The position numbers and the translations under genes were made by a program. A stretch of DNA of 64,000 bases from Heliocybe sulcata (Eukaryota; Basidiomycota; Agaricomycetes; Gloeophyllales; Gloeophyllaceae), in NCBI GenBank assembly GCA_004369045.1, contig ML213535.1, positions 124,001 to 188,000 of the forward strand, written 5' to 3'. Each line of letters begins with the position of its first letter. Position 1 is the stretch's first letter. The notes under the pieces are model-generated. The model was not told the origin of the DNA. It worked only from the letters and a program-made list of their open reading frames with translations, and made no database searches. Shown piece after piece: positions 12,025 to 22,635 of the stretch.

Positions 12025-12676
12025 TTAAACCTTGATCCTCCACGGGGACTCGTTCTCCACGACGATCTCTATACGTTGCAGATCCTCGTGCCAGCGGGCT
12101 TGCCTAAGTAAGTGATTTTTTGGTTTGTAGGATGTTTCTGACGAGCGAGCCCGCGTACGAGAATGTGAGCAGGACAACGATCTTGTCCCCCTGCCGGGTA
12201 ACATTGCTGAAGTCTTCCTTAAGGAACGACGCGGTCCATGACTTCGTAAATTGTTTGAAGGCCACAGCAAAACCCAGGCGCAATGGGACGACTTCTCCTG
12301 ATCGTCTCTTGACTGCAAGAGCAACTCTCGCCACTTGAGTAGTTATGGAGCTTGCTGTTTCAGCCCGTTTACGGAGTATGACGCGCAGATACCCAGGTAC
12401 CATGGGTAACGGTGGGGACTCGAAACGAATGTCCCCATGCGGGACGGCTGAGAACCGAGAGACTTGTGATCGAGAATAAGTGGCAGGTACAGTGTAGCTT
12501 GCTTTCATACTGGATGGAAGGTATGCCGCCAATTCGAGGATCATGTCAACAATCTCCAGGGGAAGGTAGCGCAAGATGGTGAGGCGAGTACGAATGACAT
12601 CATTCGGTGTAAGGCGAGAGGCATCCTTTCGCTGTATGTGTTGGAAGACGTTGGCTGACATCTCGGATAGGGACAT
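12025..12676 (-). CDS. Hypothetical protein, F-box-like segment
   Basis: Function not recognised. The frame begins at an ATG at 12676 (MSLSEMSANV). An intron of about 55 nt with GTACGC...TTAG ends joins TFS to QARWHEDLQR, and the protein stops after ENESPWRIKV. Near residue 35 the run RYLPLEIVDMILELAAYLPS resembles the degenerate F-box start (LPxEIxxxIL) found in many basidiomycete proteins of unknown role. The rest looks like a compact globular domain with beta-strand-like VVLL and EIVVEN segments. The same frame stays open upstream of 12676, so the true start may be a little earlier. Confidence 0.55.
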
Positions 12677-13528
12677 TCTGCGAGAGGCAGGCACAACTGG
12701 TAGGATCTCTTTATATGCCCGGGAAGCTCTGAGACTGTCCAAAGCACTAACAACGGTCCAGTTTGAGATAACGCGTGCGCGTGAGCATGACTCGCTCTAC
12801 CTGCCGTGCGTATCGTGCGCGGTCAGTCTTCGGTAGCAATACCCGACAGGAATGCGTCAACGAAGGTCACCTTCCGACTAATACAATGCGAACGATACTG
12901 ACCAGCGGTAGCGGCTCGCTAGCGGCACGATAGATGGACGAAAGCATCTTTGAAAGAACCGGCCCACTGAACATGCGTTCGACTGTCGACCAAAGATTCT
13001 GATGTGCAGCAATTGATATTAGCTCCCTACGCCCGTAGTAGGAACAGGTGGTGCGGACCCATCTCACTACACTGACACGAGTGCAGCTAGCACCGCAGCA
13101 GTACACAGCCTTCCTTTGGAAGCGAAATGGCACCTTGAGTGAGGAGCGTAGAAAGGGCAGAGTACTCTGAGATCTGCAACCTCGGCGCCGCTGACCTCCA
13201 TCTATCGCTTCCCTAATCTCCGCCACCACCTCATATTGGGCGGTGAAGATATCAGTTGACGATCTTGCACTGTTCCTACTGACCGTGCCACCGGCTTTCA
13301 TTTGAGACTGCAGTTATGCAGACGACGTCGCCTAGCTCCCGAACAGGTGAATAAGATGTTAGTTCAGTCCAGGGACGTCGCAGTTGAGCTGGCGGCTGAC
13401 AACAGCTCGTCACCCTCATACCGGCCTATTGCCGCCTAGAGAGAGCGTCTATTCCCACCGGTACATGCTCATCCTCCTGGCCTCATCATATAGCAACGTG
13501 GTTCCGGTAGTCCAATTTCGAGCCGATT
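12677..13528. other. Intergenic region between divergent hypothetical genes
   Basis: Holds the promoters of the genes at 12025-12676 (-) and 13529-15654 (+), and the weak open frame listed at 12867-13301. Nothing else can be supported. Confidence 0.35.
12867..13301 (-). CDS. Possible small hypothetical protein
   Basis: An uninterrupted ATG-started frame of 144 codons. It has no domain I recognise and is rich in Arg, Ser and Cys. It could be an exon of the minus-strand gene at 12025-12676, or chance. The length alone is weak evidence in a GC-rich fungal genome. Confidence 0.2.
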   Translation of the reverse strand: MKAGGTVSRNSARSSTDIFTAQYEVVAEIREAIDGGQRRRGCRSQSTLPFLRSSLKVPFRFQRKAVYCCGASCTRVSVVRWVRTTCSYYGRRELISIAAHQNLWSTVERMFSGPVLSKMLSSIYRAASEPLPLVSIVRIVLVGR

Positions 13529-15654
13529 ATGTCTACGTCAGAGGTGCGTATGCCGGAGTGCGCCAGAATCAGTAGCCCTGTTAACATTTGTCGTTTAACC
13601 CGCAGCGTGATTGGAGATATGATCGCTATCAGTCACACACTGCGAACGGTCCGCATATTCATGCATACTCGGCTCATGCAGAAAGCGACCCCATTGCAGC
13701 GAGTCGGTCATATACCTGTAGCGATCCTGCGTGGAGTTTGGATTACTGTGTTACAAGGTCTCCTGGCCCCAATGCTCCGGTATGTATTTGAGCTCTTACC
13801 CACAGAATCAGCACCCTTGACTCGCAACAGGGAGCCTCTTATTATTCCGAAACTTCCAGGATTATGGGGTCCGACGAAGAAGGCATCGCAGCTTTCGAAC
13901 TTGCTTGTTCTGAGCTAGAGGTTCCGTACGCCCCTGGTGACTTCGACGACATACTACCCGTTAGCGTGTCATATAGTGCTCAGACCCATCCAAGTTCTGT
14001 AGAAACAGGATGGACAGACTACCCTTCGCATCACCAGGCTTCTGGTTCTCTACCGTGGGTGCCCCCTGGATATGAACCAGGGATCCAAGGCTATCGCTCC
14101 GGGTTTAGCTCTCATGGCTGCTCATACGACGGCTCACGTACCGAACTGCAGTACGCGGATGATTCGGACTCCCATCAAACGTATCATTCTCAGGAGCACT
14201 TTCTCAACGCCGGCTTTCTGCACTCAAGTCCTTCGAGTAATGCAAATGATTGGCACCTCGCAACGTCTACGCAGCCCTCGCCATCGCTTGAACAGCGTCC
14301 TTCTCATGGCAATGTTTCCAGTTACCGTCGTGACTCGGAGGCTGCTTGTATAAGTGCCGTTCACCTGCATCCTGCCTCTTTTACGCAGACACGGCCTTTG
14401 GCGGTTCCAATCCAGGCTTCCGTACTGCCACCAGAATCAGGATCTTTCCGCTCCAGTGCTGCATCGTATCAGTCCGAATTGTGCTCCGCGCTTTCTACCA
14501 GTACCTCAAGTTCTGTCCGATTGAGCAGCTCGGTATACTCAGGCGAACATCTTTTCGCAGAACAAACGGGCCTTCCACCGGGTGCCGAATTGGTTGATAG
14601 GGCTCCTTCCCCGGCTGGCCGAGGACCTATGTTCTCTACTGCGTATCAAGACCGTCTGGAGGGGACATCGCGCGCGTCCGCTCTGCAAGTGGCCCGACCT
14701 CTCGTGAGTCTAGCGCATGGCAATATTCAAGAGCGGCCAATGCTCCGTGTTCCTGTTCCTCAGCGGCCGATGCAGTCCTCACTCCAATCTACAGGATGCA
14801 AGCGCCCACACTCGCCGCCAAGCCCAAACCCGGACAACTCGCAGCTGTATCAGATTTCGCGTTCTGTACCTTCGCAATCATACGTTGGACATCAAGGCTC
14901 ACAGGCTGAACATGGCGCAGCTGTTGTGGAACAAGATCACAGAGGAGACGACCGACAAAGTGGCAAACGGAGAGTGACTATTGCTATTCCCCGACCTCTT
15001 GGCGGCAATCATCTGGCGACTACAAAAGTTAGGTACCAAGGAAACCTGGATCTCTATGCCGCAACTCTTCCAGGGCTCGCTGAAAAGTACTTACCGACGG
15101 GCCTAACATTACCACAATATGAAGACGTATACCGGGCGCTTCTCTGTCACCAGGCCAAGTCGCTGCACACTGGGCGTTGCTATCTTCCTGGAGACTCCGT
15201 GAGCGATAGTCTGGCTACTGGACTCTTTCGTGCTGCTTGCGTTTGGGACTCTGTGGTCGAAAGTGCTTTTGACGTGGTCATTGACGAGATTCAAGAGGTC
15301 GAGACCTTTAAGTTCAGCAGCAAGGTCAAGAGTCTCTTTCCAGGACCGACCGTAAGGCCGCCAGGACCAGGTATCAACGCGAAGACGCACGTCAGTCCCC
15401 ATAGTGGCTATTCTGGCGTCAAGAGCTCTCAGGGCGTCTTCAAGTTACAGCGTGTCTGGATCAAGATGGATCTGACCACGCGAGAAGAGCAAGAGCTGTT
15501 CGAAGGCTTCTTCTCCCTCAGCGTGAGCTACCACGATGAGTACAAGGGCGGAGACCTGGATCGTCCACAGAAACAAAAGTTCGGCTTGCCTTTCTGGGCT
15601 ATCAGGGCAGCTAAGGACGTGGATGGCAAAGAAATCGGCTTAGTTCCTCTCTAA
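13529..15654 (+). CDS. Large low-complexity hypothetical protein with a conserved-looking C-terminal domain
   Basis: Not recognised. A 15-nt first exon (MSTSE, 13529-13543) joins exon 2 (13606-13779) and exon 3 (13831-15654), all in phase, giving 670 residues. The first 420 or so residues are Ser/Pro/Gln/His-rich and probably disordered. A basic, nuclear-signal-like KRRVTIAIPR patch follows. The last 200 residues are ordered: GNLDLYAATLPGLAEKYLP, QYEDVYRALLCHQ, LFRAACVWDSVVESAFDVVI, then a beta-rich end with VWIKMDLTTREEQELFEGFF. The layout (disordered N-terminus, basic patch, folded C-terminus) suits a regulatory or DNA-associated protein, but that is inference. It converges with the minus-strand frame ending at 15651. 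Confidence 0.75.
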
Positions 15655-15911
15655 ACAGGATCCTCCAGATACTGCCCGTTGTTGATATACGATGTCCGAA
15701 TATAATTCCCGTAGATGACGCGATGCTCTCCGTCGTACCAGGTGACCCCGAGGGAGGTGCGACGCATTGTTGGAGAGGAGAGTTCTCCTGAGTTGCTCTC
15801 TTGGCTCGATACGTACGAGACGGCCGGGCTACCAGGCATGGCAGTATAGATGCAGCACCCTAATGTCCCGACGCGCCCGTGACCGTATTTCTCCCAACCT
15901 CGAAACTTACG
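15651..15911 (-). CDS. Possible C-terminal exon of the neighbouring minus-strand gene
   Basis: An open frame on the minus strand ends with a protein-like tail (SLGVTWYDGEHRVIYGNYI) at a stop overlapping the stop of the plus-strand gene. An AG acceptor at the start of the segment (before FRGWEKYGHG) could join in phase to a GT inside the last codons of the gene at 16062-17087, through an intron of about 160 nt. The alternative is that it is unrelated antisense sequence. I cannot decide between these. Confidence 0.3.
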   Translation of the reverse strand, partial: RKFRGWEKYGHGRVGTLGCCIYTAMPGSPAVSYVSSQESNSGELSSPTMRRTSLGVTWYDGEHRVIYGNYIRTSYINNGQYLEDPV

Positions 15912-16061
15912 CGACGTGAAAGGACATGAGAAAATGGGATAGGAACACATCCATAATACATAGACAGAGGATAAAAGATAGTGATACAGGACTTCCGGAA
16001 ACCGCGGTGAGATGCTGGTACAAACGACATCGTTTCTAACGCTACAATTCGGCTCACTTGT

Positions 16062-17087
16062 TCACATCGAGACGCATTCCCGCAAGGGCGAGCCTTTGGC
16101 GACCCGGGTGGCAGGTGGAGCCGATCTAGGACGAACACTGGCACGGTCCCGCCGGCGGAGGATGAGCGATGCGACGACCTGCGGAGCGGTCAAGAGTTCC
16201 GGAGACAATGCTACAGGCGCCAGGCCCAGCACCGGCGAGGAAGGGGCGTCGAGCTCAGAGAGAGATAGCTGTGTACTGGCTGGAGACGAGGACAGGTCGA
16301 GAAGGGAGGGCAGGCAGCCTTGCAGGAGGAGGTTGTCGTGGAGCCGGACGAGGAACAGCTTGTCTTGCTCTTCCAATACCTCGAGACGTTTGGGTTCGCT
16401 GGTGCGGGACTCGACGGACCACTTGATGCTTCGGTACACTGCGGCGAGAAAATGCATGTCCGCTTGTTTCCTGCTGGTTTTGCGCGGTCTGGGTTGTTGG
16501 ATTACTGGTTTGGTGATGACGATACCAGGGGGGACGCTGCCGCTCGTGGCCCTGTGTCGAGGCTGGTCCTTGCGGGTGCGCAGGGGCGGCAGTGGGGCGG
16601 CGACCTCTTTGTTTTCGGTATGGAAGTATGTCTGCACGAGACACGACTGCGAGCGGCGTCGCTGGTGGAGCTGGATATGCCATGGCGGCGAGTTCGGCGA
16701 GGGACACACCGGGATACCTTTGTCATGTCCTTGGTCGTCCAAGTCGTCAAGCGTGTATGGTGGGAATGGTTGGTGCTTCCCAAGCGGGTAGTGAACGAAG
16801 GCTGCTGCTGCTTTCGCCGACGGTACAGGTATAGGAGCTGAAGGAAACGGAACAGAGCTTGCCGGAGCCTGCGAGATGAGCCCTGGGATAGCGATGGCCG
16901 CCAGAGGGTTGCTAGAGGTAGTCAAGCAGGCCGCGTTCGTGGTCACGACTGAGACGGTGGGCGAAGACTTTCTTGACAAGGCTCTGATAAGCCACGAGGC
17001 TCGTCTCCGGGGCTTGGGCACGTCGAGTTGCGAGGTTGTCGTAGGCTGGTCGTGCGTGCGCACAAATCTGCTGGAAAGACCGTACAT
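16062..17087 (-). CDS. Hypothetical Pro/Ser-rich protein
   Basis: Uninterrupted frame of about 341 codons from an ATG at 17087 (MYGLSSRFVRTHD). It is rich in Pro, Ser, Ala and Arg in the first two thirds. A helical, more ordered stretch follows (QADMHFLAAVYRSIKWSVESR, then RLEVLEEQDKLFLVRLHDNLLLQGCLPSLLDL), and then a Ser/Leu-rich end. No family recognised. The frames on the opposite strand of the same DNA lack this ordered part and look like shadows. The gene may continue into the segment at 15651-15911. Confidence 0.5.
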   Translation of the reverse strand: MYGLSSRFVRTHDQPTTTSQLDVPKPRRRASWLIRALSRKSSPTVSVVTTNAACLTTSSNPLAAIAIPGLISQAPASSVPFPSAPIPVPSAKAAAAFVHYPLGKHQPFPPYTLDDLDDQGHDKGIPVCPSPNSPPWHIQLHQRRRSQSCLVQTYFHTENKEVAAPLPPLRTRKDQPRHRATSGSVPPGIVITKPVIQQPRPRKTSRKQADMHFLAAVYRSIKWSVESRTSEPKRLEVLEEQDKLFLVRLHDNLLLQGCLPSLLDLSSSPASTQLSLSELDAPSSPVLGLAPVALSPELLTAPQVVASLILRRRDRASVRPRSAPPATRVAKGSPLRECVSM

Positions 17088-18005
17088 GTCAAGCAATATT
17101 AAGGATAAGAGGTTGAGTCGACTATAACATGCGAGTGGAAGCTATAAGAGAGTATCAGGATGTATTTGTTCGACAGCGAAGAGGGTGACTGCAAGATGGG
17201 ACCAAACACCGGTAAACCAACCGAACGCGGGGATGTCACGTGCGGTTTGTGCCTCCAACCGGGGGTCCTGCGTTCGAACCACATATCCTCCAGTTTCCGC
17301 ACTCTCGGCCTGCTAAAGGCATCTCTCGTCCGGATTTTTCTTCAGTATGTCTTATAGCGGCCGAGTCTTTTTGTAAAGGCGGTTCACAACTGTGAGTTAA
17401 GCGTGGAGTGCCCGTTATAGCTTGGAATTGTCGAGGTACACGTCTACTTCCTTCAACCGCGATCCGATATTGAAAACTCGTTGAAACTTCGCTGGAATAG
17501 ATGCTGTCGTACGCACATTACATCCTGCGACTTGAGGCCCGAATTGAAGCTACTGCACTCGTCGTTAGGAGTATTCCGGTAGAACAATCATCCGCCCAAC
17601 TCATCCGAATCGGAAGGAAGAGATCACGCTGCCTCACGCACCCAACGCCGGAGAGTTATAACTGATCTGCGAATGTAATGCAAATGCCCCTCTACTATAG
17701 ATATATCTGCTGAGCTTCCTGACCTCCAGTAACCGTAGTGGCGCTGCTATCGCTGCTGATAGGCTCATAAAGCGGTCTTATATTCGACGCCCACATGATG
17801 CGAACCGTTCCCAAACGAAGCGACGGCGACGTCAGCAGACCCAGTGTCTTCTTGTCCTATCAACTGTGTAATGTATGCGCCCAGAGTATGTGGTCACGCC
17901 TTTCCAGAGAACAACTAATCCGGATGTTGACTTTAGCCATCATCGTGGTTTAAATGCCCGTCCTCTTGCAAGACGTCGATATAGCTCCCCTTCCCTGCCA
18001 TTACT
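17088..18005. other. Intergenic region before the alcohol dehydrogenase
   Basis: The region contains promoters of two divergent genes. No coding exon or RNA gene was found. A GTTCGAAC motif at 17273-17280 was tested as a tRNA T-loop and lacks a pairing stem. Confidence 0.4.
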
Positions 18006-19587
18006 ATGTCGACCACCATTCCGAAAACTCAGAGAGCTGCCTTGGTCGTGGAGCACGGGAAAGATCTCGTCATCAAGGACGACCACCCCGTCGTGCAGCC
18101 TAGCGAACTCAAGCCCGGCGAATGTCTGGTCAAGCTCGACGTGACGGGTGTGTGCCATTCAGATCTGAACACCAAGCTCGGGAACTGGGCCTGGAACCCA
18201 CCATTGCCTAGGGTTCCTGGGCACGAGGGTGTTGGGAAGGTCGTAGCCGTCGGAGAGGGTACTATGAATCCGGATGTGAAGGTCGGAGACAGGGTTGGAC
18301 TGAAGTGGATCGCGGAGACGTGTTTGAGGTGCGAGATGTGTCGGAGGAATGAAGAGTCGAGTGAGTCCTGCTTTAATATGCTGTATGGATGGGCTGGAAA
18401 CGAACGTCGTGGCCATAAGTGTGCCCGAACCAGAAAACCCATGGGTACCGGGTGGATGGAACCTTGCAGGAATATTGCGTATGCAGTTAGCAACGAACTC
18501 GTATGGGTGCAACGTACTGACCGTCTCCAGGTGTCGTGGGTCGACCACGTCACTCTTATACCCGACTCCATCTCTAGCGAGGATGCATGTTCTATATTGT
18601 GCGCCGTACGTGGAGATAAGCTCTTGGATCGGCTCGTGGCTAATGTCTCCTCGTTTGTTGTTTCTCGTAGGGCTTGACAGTATGGAAAGCGCTGAAACAG
18701 TCAAATACAATCCCAGGCAACTGGGTTGTAGTGCCAGGTGCCGGTGGTGGCCTCGGACACTTGGGTACGTCCACGCTCTTGTGCGTGCACGGCGACCGCT
18801 GACAGCAGCTGAAGCCGTTCAGTACGCGAACTACATGGGTCTCCGGGTACTGGCTATCGGTCAGTCTAGTCTCTCTTTCTAATATCCAGAGATTGACGTC
18901 CATCCCACCGTCAGACTCGGGCGAAGAGAAGAAACAACTGTGTTTCAAACTCGGCGCAGAGAAATTCATCGACTTCAAGGAGACGCAGGACCTCGTGCAA
19001 GATGTCAAGGCGGCGACAGACGGTCTGGGTCCGCACGCGGCAATCGTCACAGCTGCTTCGGTAGGTTCCGCAGCTCTATGCAGCATCGTTATCTGCGACG
19101 CTTCGCTCTGTAGGGTAAAGCGTACGAGCAAGCTGTATGGTACCTGCGAGACAGAGGGACCCTTGTTGCCGTCGGTATGCCGCCGAAGGATCTGTTCAAT
19201 GTTCCGATAGTCGTAATTGTTGCGAAGGTGCGTCGTGAAGACGCTATCTCGTACGCACGTGACCTTACTATGTCTTCGAGCAGGCGCTCAATATTATCGG
19301 ATCCGCCATTGGGTGGGTTGTGCTAGAATGGCTGGTAGACGCCTTCCCAATCTAATGTTGCTCCGTATGAAGGACCCGACAAGACGCCATCGAAGCGGTG
19401 GACATTGCCGCTCGAGGCAAGGTCAAGTGCCATTACGACGTGGACAAGCTGAACAGTGTCAATAGGTGCGTGCTCATCCCTTTCTTGAACCTCAACGCCG
19501 AGTGTAAATCTCTCTGGGTTCCGTGACAGCATCTTCGACGCGATGCACGCAGGGAAACTTGTTGGGAGGGTAATCGTGAAGTATTGA
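18006..19587 (+). CDS. Zinc-dependent alcohol dehydrogenase (medium chain, yeast Adh type)
   Basis: NAD-dependent interconversion of primary alcohols and aldehydes, probably cytosolic as there is no targeting peptide. About ten exons with short introns give roughly 350 residues, the family length. Catalytic zinc ligands are visible in GVCHSDLN (Cys) and PGHEGVG (His). The structural zinc site has the exact Cys-x2-Cys-x2-Cys-x7-Cys spacing in [15 protein letters not shown], the last Cys being supplied by the next exon. The Rossmann fold shows [18 protein letters not shown], and later [20 protein letters not shown] and [18 protein letters not shown] follow. The protein ends [11 protein letters not shown]. 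Several introns use non-obvious AG acceptors (before CCGTTCAG and before GACCCGACAAG), which family alignment fixes. Confidence 0.92.
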
Positions 19588-19876
19588 CTCAGGCATGAGA
19601 ACGCCGGGTGGAAGATGGATAAGACATGGTGGGATGCATAGTGCAGTAGCATTCGTTCAATCATAATCATCCTTTCCTTGGCTTCTACACGGGACCCGGG
19701 AGAGATACACGCCACGCGTCACGGTCACGCGACAGTAACACCGCGTCTAATTTGTTTCGGTCCCGCGTTGACTTGTCTCTCGCCACATCCTGCCTTGTCG
19801 CCCGCTTCCACACACCCTGCTTTCGTGCCACATTTGATTCGTTCCATCTCTATTCTGACTCATTCTTGTATGAAAA

Positions 19877-22057
19877 ATGCGGAGTAACAATGTGCGCGGT
19901 CCGACGTCTGCGCTGACGGAGTTTCTGAGGGTAGGTCATGATACCCGTGGAGAAGTGTACAGGCAGTTCATGTTGTTCATATAGGAATCCGGTATTACTG
20001 CGACTACTATTGCGAGGAGGACGCAGACTCGTAACGAGGAGCAGCCAGAGGCAGGTCCGAGCAATGGCGGTCAAGCTGAAGAAGGGGAAGAGGAGGAAGC
20101 AGCAGCGGAGGTGAGCAGCTCCGCGGCTAGAGTACTTTTTAATATTGATTGAAACACTGCATACAGGAGGCTGAGGAATATCACTCCGACGCATTGGATG
20201 ACCCTGATGAACCAGCGCCGAAGAAGCGGAAGGTCGCGGATAAAGGCAAGGGCAAGGGGAAGGCAGCGGCCAAGAAGAAGGGAAAGAAGGACGATGATGA
20301 CGCTTCATACGACGAAGAGGAGGATGCATACACTGCGATCTCGAAGCAGCTGTGGAGAGGGAACGGTTCTGCTGGTGCGAAGCCGCCCGTTGGAAGCTTT
20401 GAGACATGCGCCAAGTGCGAGAAGCAGTTCACTGTCGTAGGTCCTGCGAATTTTAATACCGAGTTACTTCTCAATGTTCCGTTTGTAGACCAAGTACACG
20501 ATGGCTGCTCGCCCCGGCCCTGGCTGGCTGTGCCACAAATGTGCGAAGGCTTCGGGGGCTGATCCATTCAAAAAGCCTGCTGCTCCGCGGAAGCGCAAGG
20601 CACCGGAAGAGAAACGGAAGGTCGTCAGCTTTGAGGAGCGCACGCTTCCTAGCTTGGCCTCTCTCTGTATTAAGGCATGTACATTACTATTATCTTGTTA
20701 TCGCCCTACTCAGCACCTGTACATTGACAGATTATTACCAAACATATTGACGATGTTGAGGCGCTGGGAGACGTAGGCGCTATGAACCTCGATGAGATAG
20801 CCAAGTCCATCTCTAGGAACAGGAGCATGCGAGTTGGTTCGTTCTCCCTTTCCGCTCCGACTAATGATTGGCATAGGACTCCTGAGAATGTCCAGCTCTT
20901 TTATGACGTCCAGAATACCAGGCTTACGCTGTATGATGTCACTAGTAAGTCTCCTGTGCAACGGTGTTCTCAGAGCCTCTACTCAATGCTGCCTCAGACT
21001 TGACGCCTGAGGCATTCATCAGCATGGGTATGCTGAACCCGAACCTTACAAGCCTGCACTTGGATTATTGCGGGCGTCTTGACAGTTCCGCTATCGAGGC
21101 ATGGAACACCTCACTCCCGGCGCTCCAGCGCGTCGAGCTACTTGGCCCCTTCCTCGTCCGTGCAGAAGCGTGGAAATCGTTCTTCGAATCCCACCCGCAG
21201 CTCCAGGGATTCTTGATCACACAGAGCCCGCGCTTCGACCTCAAGTGCATGCAGTCGCTGGTTGAAAACTGTAAAGGTCTCACGGAGCTGAGGCTCAAAG
21301 AGGTCGGCAAGATGGGCGATGCATTCTTGACCGAGATCGTTCGGTGGGAGGGATCACTGAAGCGTCTGGATCTTTCCGACCCTGGCTCGGGCAAGTCTCT
21401 CAGCGATGAGGCCTGTATCGAGATGATGCGCGCTATCGGGTCACAGCTCGAGCATCTCGATCTGTCCGGGCATGAGTATGTCACCGATGAGTTCTTGAAG
21501 GACGGGTTGACGCCGCATGCTGGGTCGCTGACTTCTTTGGCGCTGGCAAACCTTCCGGATATGACTGATGCTGGTGTTGCTTATCTGTTCGATGTCTGGA
21601 GGGGCGTAGTTCCGGAGAAGCCAGAGGAAGAAGAAGACATGGACGCAGATAGAGAGAAGGGAACTAACCCGCCTTTGACCTCACTCGACATGTCTCGCAA
21701 CCCCGAGTTATCGACCGCAGCATTTAGTGCAGTCATGGCTCACTCCAGTCGGACGTTGCAGCATCTCAATATCAATGGGTGGAAAGCGGTCTCGCAGGAC
21801 TCCTTGACGAAGCTTGCGAAAATGGCTAAGGAGCTGAGAACGCTGGATGTCGGCTGGTGTCGGGAGGTCAATGACTTCGTTGTGAAAGATATCTTGGACA
21901 ACTGTGAGAAAGTTAAGGACATCGACGTCTGGGGCTGCAACAGGTTAACGGAGGCTTGCCCAAGAAAGGTGAGACAAGTTTGATGTTCATTCTGTAGCCC
22001 GTCCGAGCTTACTACTTCCTTTTCTTCAGAGACATGTTGCTATCCGCGGTATATAGA
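19877..22057 (+). CDS. rad7: DNA repair protein Rad7 (Rhp7 type), leucine-rich repeats
   Basis: Subunit of the Rad7-Rad16 complex used in global-genome nucleotide excision repair, where it helps recognise lesions in non-transcribed chromatin. The N-terminus begins MRSNNVRGPTSALTEFLR and continues ESGITATTIARR after an intron, the conserved start of Rad7. An acidic and lysine-rich nuclear region follows. A zinc-ribbon-like pair comes next: CAKCEKQF and, after an intron, WLCHKC. The C-terminal half is a series of leucine-rich repeats (NPNLTSLHLDYCGRLDSSAI, GLTELRLKEVG, LEHLDLSGHEYVT, LRTLDVGWCREVND, DIDVWGCNRLTEACP). A final 27-nt exon (22031-22057) gives RHVAIRGI, matching the family's ending. 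Without it the frame would stop at 21983. Confidence 0.9.
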
Positions 22058-22635
22058 CTGACTCCGCTAAGCACTAGATGCTTGGCCCTTACTGTCGCTC
22101 TCGTTTGTCGTGTGTACTATCTCGCGGCTATCCTATAAGGGCCTAGTGCGAGACTGTTCCACCAATAGCAGACTATTCTCTCCAAGACTGAACGTGTTGA
22201 CGGACTGCGTCACGGGAAAAGGGTCGCCCTCGATTCGGACCGCGCTGACGGGCCTAGTAAATATTTCCGGGACATCATAGCAGGCCTGGATAGCGGCAAG
22301 TATCGGTGAGCACGCTTGAGGATGTCAAGGCGCGTGTGCTGCATACCAGGGCGTCGAAGATAAACAATCAAAGAAAAGATGAGTGACTCGGCAAATGGGA
22401 GCTTGAAGCTTCATCGAATCGCTGTCGAGCGTACAGTGGCTCTTGCTGTTCATATGTAACAGGGACTCAGTACTCTATCGTACATATCGAAACGTTCGAC
22501 CAGAAAATCATTTCCACCTGTGTAGGATATATCCCGACTAACTTCGTCGTCTATGATCAGAGATCATGGAAATGAAGAATCCCTTATGACATCCCTCTCC
22601 TATGAGCACACTAGGACTCCGTCTAAGAATACCAA
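22058..22635. other. 3' intergenic region between convergent rad7 and GH3 genes
   Basis: Both flanking genes end here, so it holds their untranslated ends and terminators. No exon or structural repeat is apparent. Confidence 0.4.

Noticed and set aside
16012-16841. Long plus-strand frames opposite the Pro/Ser-rich minus gene
   Set aside because: They are Arg/Gly/Trp-rich shadows of the minus frame; the minus reading has an ordered helical part and better amino-acid composition.
17265-17290. GTTCGAAC motif as a tRNA T-loop
   Set aside because: Neither strand gives a 5-bp T-stem or a partner acceptor arm.
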